Assembly (NCBI RefSeq): GCF_001428045.1
Contig: NZ_LMSD01000002.1
Span: 124,812-188,811 of the forward strand
Length of the DNA stretch: 64,000 bases
Origin: Paenibacillus sp. Soil750
Lineage (GTDB): Bacteria; Bacillota; Bacilli; Paenibacillales; NBRC-103111
Reading direction: 5' to 3'
Shown here: positions 60,601 through 64,000 of the stretch, piece after piece
Layout: each line of letters starts with the position of its first letter
How positions within the stretch are numbered: the first letter of the stretch is position 1
Notes under the pieces: model-generated
What the model was told of the DNA's origin: nothing
The model's input: the letters and a program-made list of their open reading frames with translations, nothing else
The model's database searches: none
Made by a program: the position numbers and the translations under genes

Positions 60601-62867
60601 TTGCGTCCCGCATTATAATTAAATTCAAGTAATTGCATTAATTCATGATCCATACTGAGCAGTGCTGAACCTAAATTCATATGATTAACAATTTCAAGCA
60701 GACGCTTCTCTATCTCATCATTCGCCAGTTCCTTCAGCAGCATCCGAGCGATGCTCAGATGCATCCCAGGCAGCTTCAATTCCTCAATGGAGCCATATAC
60801 AGCTTCTTGAATGGAATCATGGACAAACATAAACCGAATATCTCTCGCAGCCGCTTCACCTTGTGCATCGTTATAGAATTTATAATCTGTTCCTACGGGG
60901 ATAATCAAACCATTCTGTATCGTCAGTTCCAACTCTTGCAAAGCGTCGATGAAGGATTTTCCCATTATAATACCCAATGCTTCCAAGTCAAAAGAAACGC
61001 CCAAACAAGCAGCTAAGCGCAAGATATTTTGCGTATTCGGTGGCATACGGTCTAATTTTTCAGCAAGAAGAAACATCAGATTGTCTGTAATTCGCAGTTT
61101 TTGAATCTCGTTCATATCCCAGATCCAACGATTTTCCTTATAATTAAACGAGAGTAAATCTTGCTCATGCAAGGCCGTCAGAAATTGTTTGACGAAGAAT
61201 GGATTGCCTCCAGTCTTCTGCAAAATAAGCACAGCCAGCTCCGTAACGTGCTCCTCATCCGAAATCAAGGACTCCGCAACCAAGGTTTGAACATCCTCTA
61301 GCTTCAACGCTTTTAACACGATTCGATCCAACACAAGGTGCTGCGGCAGCTTATCGAGTAGTTGAACATGCATAGAAGACAACCAATTCGTATCATACTC
61401 ACCGCGATATGAACCAATAAACATGAAATATTTCATTTGTGTATTGTTCAAAAGCAGATCCAAAAATTGTAAGGATGCCGTATCTGCCCACTGCAGATCA
61501 TCTAAGAATAGAACGATCGGTCGATCTTTCCCCGAAAAAACCAACAAAAATTGTTGCAGCAAATAATGCAGGCGATTCTGCGTTTCTTTTTGCGGAAGCT
61601 GCTTCGCATTCGGCTGTTCGCCTATCAGTAAAGCTAACTCAGGTACAAGATCAATAATGACTTTGCCGCTAGTTCCTAAGACACTAAGCAACCGGTCACG
61701 GTACTCTTCAATTTGCCTATTTTTACCTGTCAGTAGCTGTCTTACTAATTCCCTCAGCGCTTGCGAGAGCGCGTGATAGGATACGTGCTGTTTATTCGGC
61801 TCGAATCGCCCTGAGAGGAACCACCCACGGTCCTTCATAATCATTTTCATCGTTTCAGCAATTAGGAACGTCTTACCAAATCCAGACTCCCCTGTTACCC
61901 AAACCGCTTCCAATGAGCCATGAACGGCCTGCTCATACACATGCAGCAGTTTATCGATCTCTTTGTCTCGCCCATATAAGCCTTGCGGAATCTGAAATCG
62001 ATCCGTCATATCATACATCCCTACTGTAAATTCCCCAATATCCTCTCCAGCGTTGATTTTCACTAAGCAATATTCGAGATCCTGCAGGATACCATACGCA
62101 CTTTGATAGCGATCCTCGGCATTCTTGGAAAGCAGCTTCATGATCATATCAGAAATTGGTTTAGGAATACCGTTCACTAATTGATCGGGAGGTGGAGGAG
62201 TCACTGCTAAATGCCCGTGAATTAATTCCACCGGATCTTCCGTTTGGAAAGGTAATCTCCCCGTCAACATTTCATAGAACGTAACTCCTAACGAATAGTA
62301 ATCCGTCCGATAATCGATGATCCGATTCATTCGCCCTGTTTGCTCTGGGGACATATATTGAAGCGTTCCCTCTAGCATCAAAGGATCCAGCATCTCTTGC
62401 CGCTCTCTTGTAAAAGATGAGATGCTGAAATCACCCAGTTTCATGATTTGCTTTTCCCAATTCACGAAAATATTGCTTGGATTGATATCTTTATGAATAA
62501 CATACCTTTTATGAACATCCCCAACCATCTTGACGATTTGAATGGCAGCTGCTAAGAAATCCTGAATGGACTTTCTGAAGACCGGGAATAAATTGGCTAA
62601 TGCTTCGCCATCAAAGTCTTCTAAAATCAAAGCAAAATTATTCTGGAATTTCGGAAGGGATAATGGTTTAAGCACACAGGGAATATCCAGCATCTTCCCA
62701 ATCTCATACTCGCGCTTAAGTCTGGCAATATCCGAGGAAATCGGAAAATCAGAACGAAGTGTCTTAATCATTACTTTCTCCATAGACTGCTTATGAACCG
62801 CACGATATAGGACCGTCCGTTCATCCTGGTGGATGGGTCTGATGAACTCAAAATCCGGAAAAATCAA
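57678..62867 (-). CDS. Giant serine/threonine kinase - AAA ATPase - GAF - histidine kinase fusion
   Basis: 1729 residues from TTG at 62867 (GAGGGGG eight bases upstream). Order: Ser/Thr kinase at about 8-270 (catalytic HKDINPSN near 128; DFS in place of DFG); AAA_16 ATPase with GESGFGKT near 327 and VLFLDDLQWADT; a long helical repeat region; GAF domain at about 1380-1490; HisKA with SNISHDLGTPLTSIQG near 1508; HATPase with IYNAIKFSTKG and DTGVGISEEDLP, ending SFSLPLHRI. Fusions of this layout are known in Bacillus, cyanobacteria and relatives but their signals are mostly unknown. It lies 29 bases downstream of the flavoprotein gene on the same strand. Confidence 0.93.
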   Translation of the reverse strand: MIFPDFEFIRPIHQDERTVLYRAVHKQSMEKVMIKTLRSDFPISSDIARLKREYEIGKMLDIPCVLKPLSLPKFQNNFALILEDFDGEALANLFPVFRKSIQDFLAAAIQIVKMVGDVHKRYVIHKDINPSNIFVNWEKQIMKLGDFSISSFTRERQEMLDPLMLEGTLQYMSPEQTGRMNRIIDYRTDYYSLGVTFYEMLTGRLPFQTEDPVELIHGHLAVTPPPPDQLVNGIPKPISDMIMKLLSKNAEDRYQSAYGILQDLEYCLVKINAGEDIGEFTVGMYDMTDRFQIPQGLYGRDKEIDKLLHVYEQAVHGSLEAVWVTGESGFGKTFLIAETMKMIMKDRGWFLSGRFEPNKQHVSYHALSQALRELVRQLLTGKNRQIEEYRDRLLSVLGTSGKVIIDLVPELALLIGEQPNAKQLPQKETQNRLHYLLQQFLLVFSGKDRPIVLFLDDLQWADTASLQFLDLLLNNTQMKYFMFIGSYRGEYDTNWLSSMHVQLLDKLPQHLVLDRIVLKALKLEDVQTLVAESLISDEEHVTELAVLILQKTGGNPFFVKQFLTALHEQDLLSFNYKENRWIWDMNEIQKLRITDNLMFLLAEKLDRMPPNTQNILRLAACLGVSFDLEALGIIMGKSFIDALQELELTIQNGLIIPVGTDYKFYNDAQGEAAARDIRFMFVHDSIQEAVYGSIEELKLPGMHLSIARMLLKELANDEIEKRLLEIVNHMNLGSALLSMDHELMQLLEFNYNAGRKAKSSNAYRSAIQYFNKALEVMDQIEGFEQKELGFAIRLEKSECLYLSGQAEEAETLYEQLLLGPLSNEQKLEVYNLQVVLHTNIGKHHQSIKVGLKALAEHGIRLSVAPSNMYILMTYINVRGLIGRRSTLELYDLPIMEDKFRMKLIDLMMSVAVSAYFVNTNLFVPFMLIMTKLALKYGNTPSMAYVYGAYGLILGSGFGDYQRGYQYGQLGERMNARFQSHQYRSKSYFSLGLFISPWVKSLRICLEHLKESFRCGIEDGDLVFAGYALTYQMLMKDFQGAVLAEVKEDLAKNYRILEQTNHHDTLLMLEMLRMLTLNLEGMSVNPILFGNHQEEEEQFVSKLKVHPNQVIIHVYSVKKMMLYYLFGYFEDAVKTGKSTELYQAASFGLFHIPENYFYYVLSIAAAFPELPSDEQRWLARRVKKMLRKMDKWAAHCPENYSHLTLLMHAEWNRVRGFGQLAEQGYESAIRQAREQGFIQHEAMACEIAGKYYKQSGREKFAKTYFVDAYFGYVNWGAKAKADDLRLRYPAYFTGRAESPDWATTKISDYSLQAIDFKTIMNTSRSLSSEVNLEQLIKRLMEIVTYSSGAERSILVLKDKDRLYVEAEMLASSGKDSCRVSSVLLETRDNVPQSVIQYVARMKEGIVLDDAEKSTLFSYDPYIRQAESKSIFCEPILHQGNLIGVFYLENNLIRNAFTSDRLDVIKLLSAQAAISIENARLYNDLESKVKERTNELILMETSRRDLLSNISHDLGTPLTSIQGYVEAILDDVIQEPEEQKKYLSVVHMRIVGIQRLITDLYQLSRLETKQFHFQLASTSCMTMIRQLFDKYELDTQNAGIAYTLNMAQMNGQDMLTVDVDRIEQVYANIIYNAIKFSTKGCSIHVQAEIRDQPRELVIRVSDTGVGISEEDLPHIFERFYKVSKSRSNSGGSGLGLAIAKEIVQYHGGQIWAESRLGQGCSISFSLPLHRI

Positions 62868-62895
62868 CCCTAATACCCCCTCACAAAATCGCCTG

Positions 62896-64000
62896 TCAGA
62901 ACTTAAAATTTAGAACTTTGCCATTCCAAGGAAGTCCTTTGTCGAAGCGCTTCTTGTCCTTCTGTCGAAAAACTTTTAACACATCGATATTCCCCATCTC
63001 GAATTTATACATGTCCCATATTTCACATGGCATCTCTGTTGATTCATCTTGTTTCAGCAGGGCATTAACCGCTCGTCTCGCTGCTTCATTAGCCCCTTCC
63101 ATCGTCGCTAGATTCGTGTTTGTACGCACATAATCTGACGCTAAGAAGAGATTCGGAATGCCAGTGAAAGCTTCTGGCCGATCTTCCCACGTACCGACAC
63201 GATTAATGAACAGAAGGGCTTCATTCGTGCAAGCTTGTGCCACTTCATCATATTGAATGTCACTATCCAAAAACCAGGAATGAAGATTCTCGTCCCTCAA
63301 AATAACCGCACCATCTACATTCAGACTTTGCTTCATCTGAGCCCAGACTTCTTCCTTAATTTCTTCTGGTGTACAATGGGTCGCCGGTTTACCATAAAGA
63401 ATACCAGGTGCATCCCAATCAGAAATATCAATGGAGAGAACTCCTCTGACGCTGCCATCACCATATTCACTTAAATTCACATCTGGCCAAAATTGTTTCT
63501 GGGAGATGGAAGTCAATGACCATGGAGCATCCAAGTAAATCACATGTCCATGTGTTACGGGGACGTCTTCTTTCAAATAATATTGAATGCCGTTCATCCA
63601 AGCGACCGAATCCACAAGCCTCTGAACCCCTTGGAGCGTTGGATCCGCCTCGAGCATAGCCTCTGTAATTAGAGGCCCCATCACTTCAACAGGGAACGCA
63701 GCAATATAGTAATCCGCTTCAATATGGATCGTTTCCCCGTTCTCCGTAATCTCCGCACTGCGGATAATCCCGTCAACACAATGAATACGCTCAACTTTGG
63801 CATTTAAATGATAGTCCACGCCTCGCCCCTGAAGAAACGTCAACCAAGGGTATATCCATTTATCATTCGTTGGCCCATTCAAGAGACGCACGAAGCTCGT
63901 TCCTGGCGTAGACAGATTCAGCGTCATCTGAGCTGCTACAGGCCCTACAGTTTGCGTACTTGCGACTTTGGATTGACAGGCAACCAACGTTTTGGTGAAA
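62896..64000 (-). CDS. FAD-dependent amine-oxidase/desaturase-like protein, partial
   Basis: The frame ends at 62896 and runs past the right edge, so the N-terminal FAD-binding GxGxxG region is outside. What is visible (368 codons) has a desaturase/hydroxysqualene-dehydroxylase-like middle: VGPVAAQMTLNLSTPGTSFV, NDKWIYPWLTFLQGRGVDYH, a beta-strand set around AEITENGETIHIEADYYIAA and the C-terminal FAD motif LFLASDYVRTNTNLATMEGA NEAARRA. It belongs to the flavin amine oxidase/phytoene desaturase superfamily. It forms a transcription unit with the giant kinase. Confidence 0.8.
   Translation of the reverse strand, partial: FTKTLVACQSKVASTQTVGPVAAQMTLNLSTPGTSFVRLLNGPTNDKWIYPWLTFLQGRGVDYHLNAKVERIHCVDGIIRSAEITENGETIHIEADYYIAAFPVEVMGPLITEAMLEADPTLQGVQRLVDSVAWMNGIQYYLKEDVPVTHGHVIYLDAPWSLTSISQKQFWPDVNLSEYGDGSVRGVLSIDISDWDAPGILYGKPATHCTPEEIKEEVWAQMKQSLNVDGAVILRDENLHSWFLDSDIQYDEVAQACTNEALLFINRVGTWEDRPEAFTGIPNLFLASDYVRTNTNLATMEGANEAARRAVNALLKQDESTEMPCEIWDMYKFEMGNIDVLKVFRQKDKKRFDKGLPWNGKVLNFKF

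Overview
The window looks like a chromosome segment of a spore-forming, plant-polysaccharide-degrading Firmicute of the Paenibacillus type. This is an inference from a SpoVA-type spore operon, strong GGAGG-type ribosome sites, moderate GC, many AraC-family regulators, YesM/YesN-like two-component pairs beside sugar transporters, CcpA cre-like sites and a TnrA-like nitrogen regulator. No rRNA or tRNA gene, insertion sequence or convincing CRISPR array was seen. Both ends are cut inside genes: a transglutaminase-like membrane protein at the left and a flavin oxidoreductase at the right.

Layout. 1-3247: MoxR ATPase, DUF58 protein and TgpA-like protein, one minus-strand operon. 3600-6729: spore module of spoVAE, spoVAD, spoVAC and a DUF421/DUF1657 (2Duf-type) protein, with a divergent small DUF1657 protein. 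6779-9630: two tiny proteins, a papain-like peptidase, a lectin-fold-like protein and a UbiA prenyltransferase. 9804-22667: carbohydrate/uronate region with a RhaM mutarotase, a three-gene TRAP transporter, a two-component pair, a cupin, a GH4 glycosidase and an AraC regulator, then kduI, a DeoR regulator, kduD and a sugar isomerase-like gene. 22752-25461: miscellaneous small genes and a luciferase-like monooxygenase. 25829-35039: fucose/arabinose isomerase-like protein with an AraC regulator, then a response regulator, CUT1 ABC sugar transporter and sensor kinase set. 37772-43136: LacI-controlled fucU, aldo/keto reductase and double-UxaA cluster. 43146-49742: FAD monooxygenase, DAHP synthase/chorismate mutase, a secreted beta-helix protein and an AraC regulator. 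49943-54573: a divergent module of Tat-exported flavin amine oxidase, exported RidA-like protein, TatA, a truncated TnrA-like regulator, TatC and a LysR regulator. 54877-64000: integrase-like remnant, EamA exporter, iron alcohol dehydrogenase, a 1729-residue kinase fusion and a flavoprotein.

How the parts fit. The carbohydrate genes suggest uptake and breakdown of pectin-type sugars (uronates, rhamnose/fucose-type deoxysugars), each set with its own local regulator and several preceded by cre-like sites. The amine oxidase module looks like nitrogen scavenging outside the cytoplasm: the oxidase would make imines, the RidA-like protein would hydrolyse them, TatA and TatC would export the folded flavoprotein, and a GlnR/TnrA-type box lies in the shared divergent promoter region.

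The most unusual structural signal is a set of hairpin-repeat arrays: four copies at an exact 52-bp period (25625-25819) and four at an exact 51-bp period (35156-35332). The two are recognisably related to each other, and a degenerate AT-rich array of similar design lies at 23751-23940. A second unusual item is a 900-residue altronate-dehydratase-like protein whose two halves have complementary conserved motifs.
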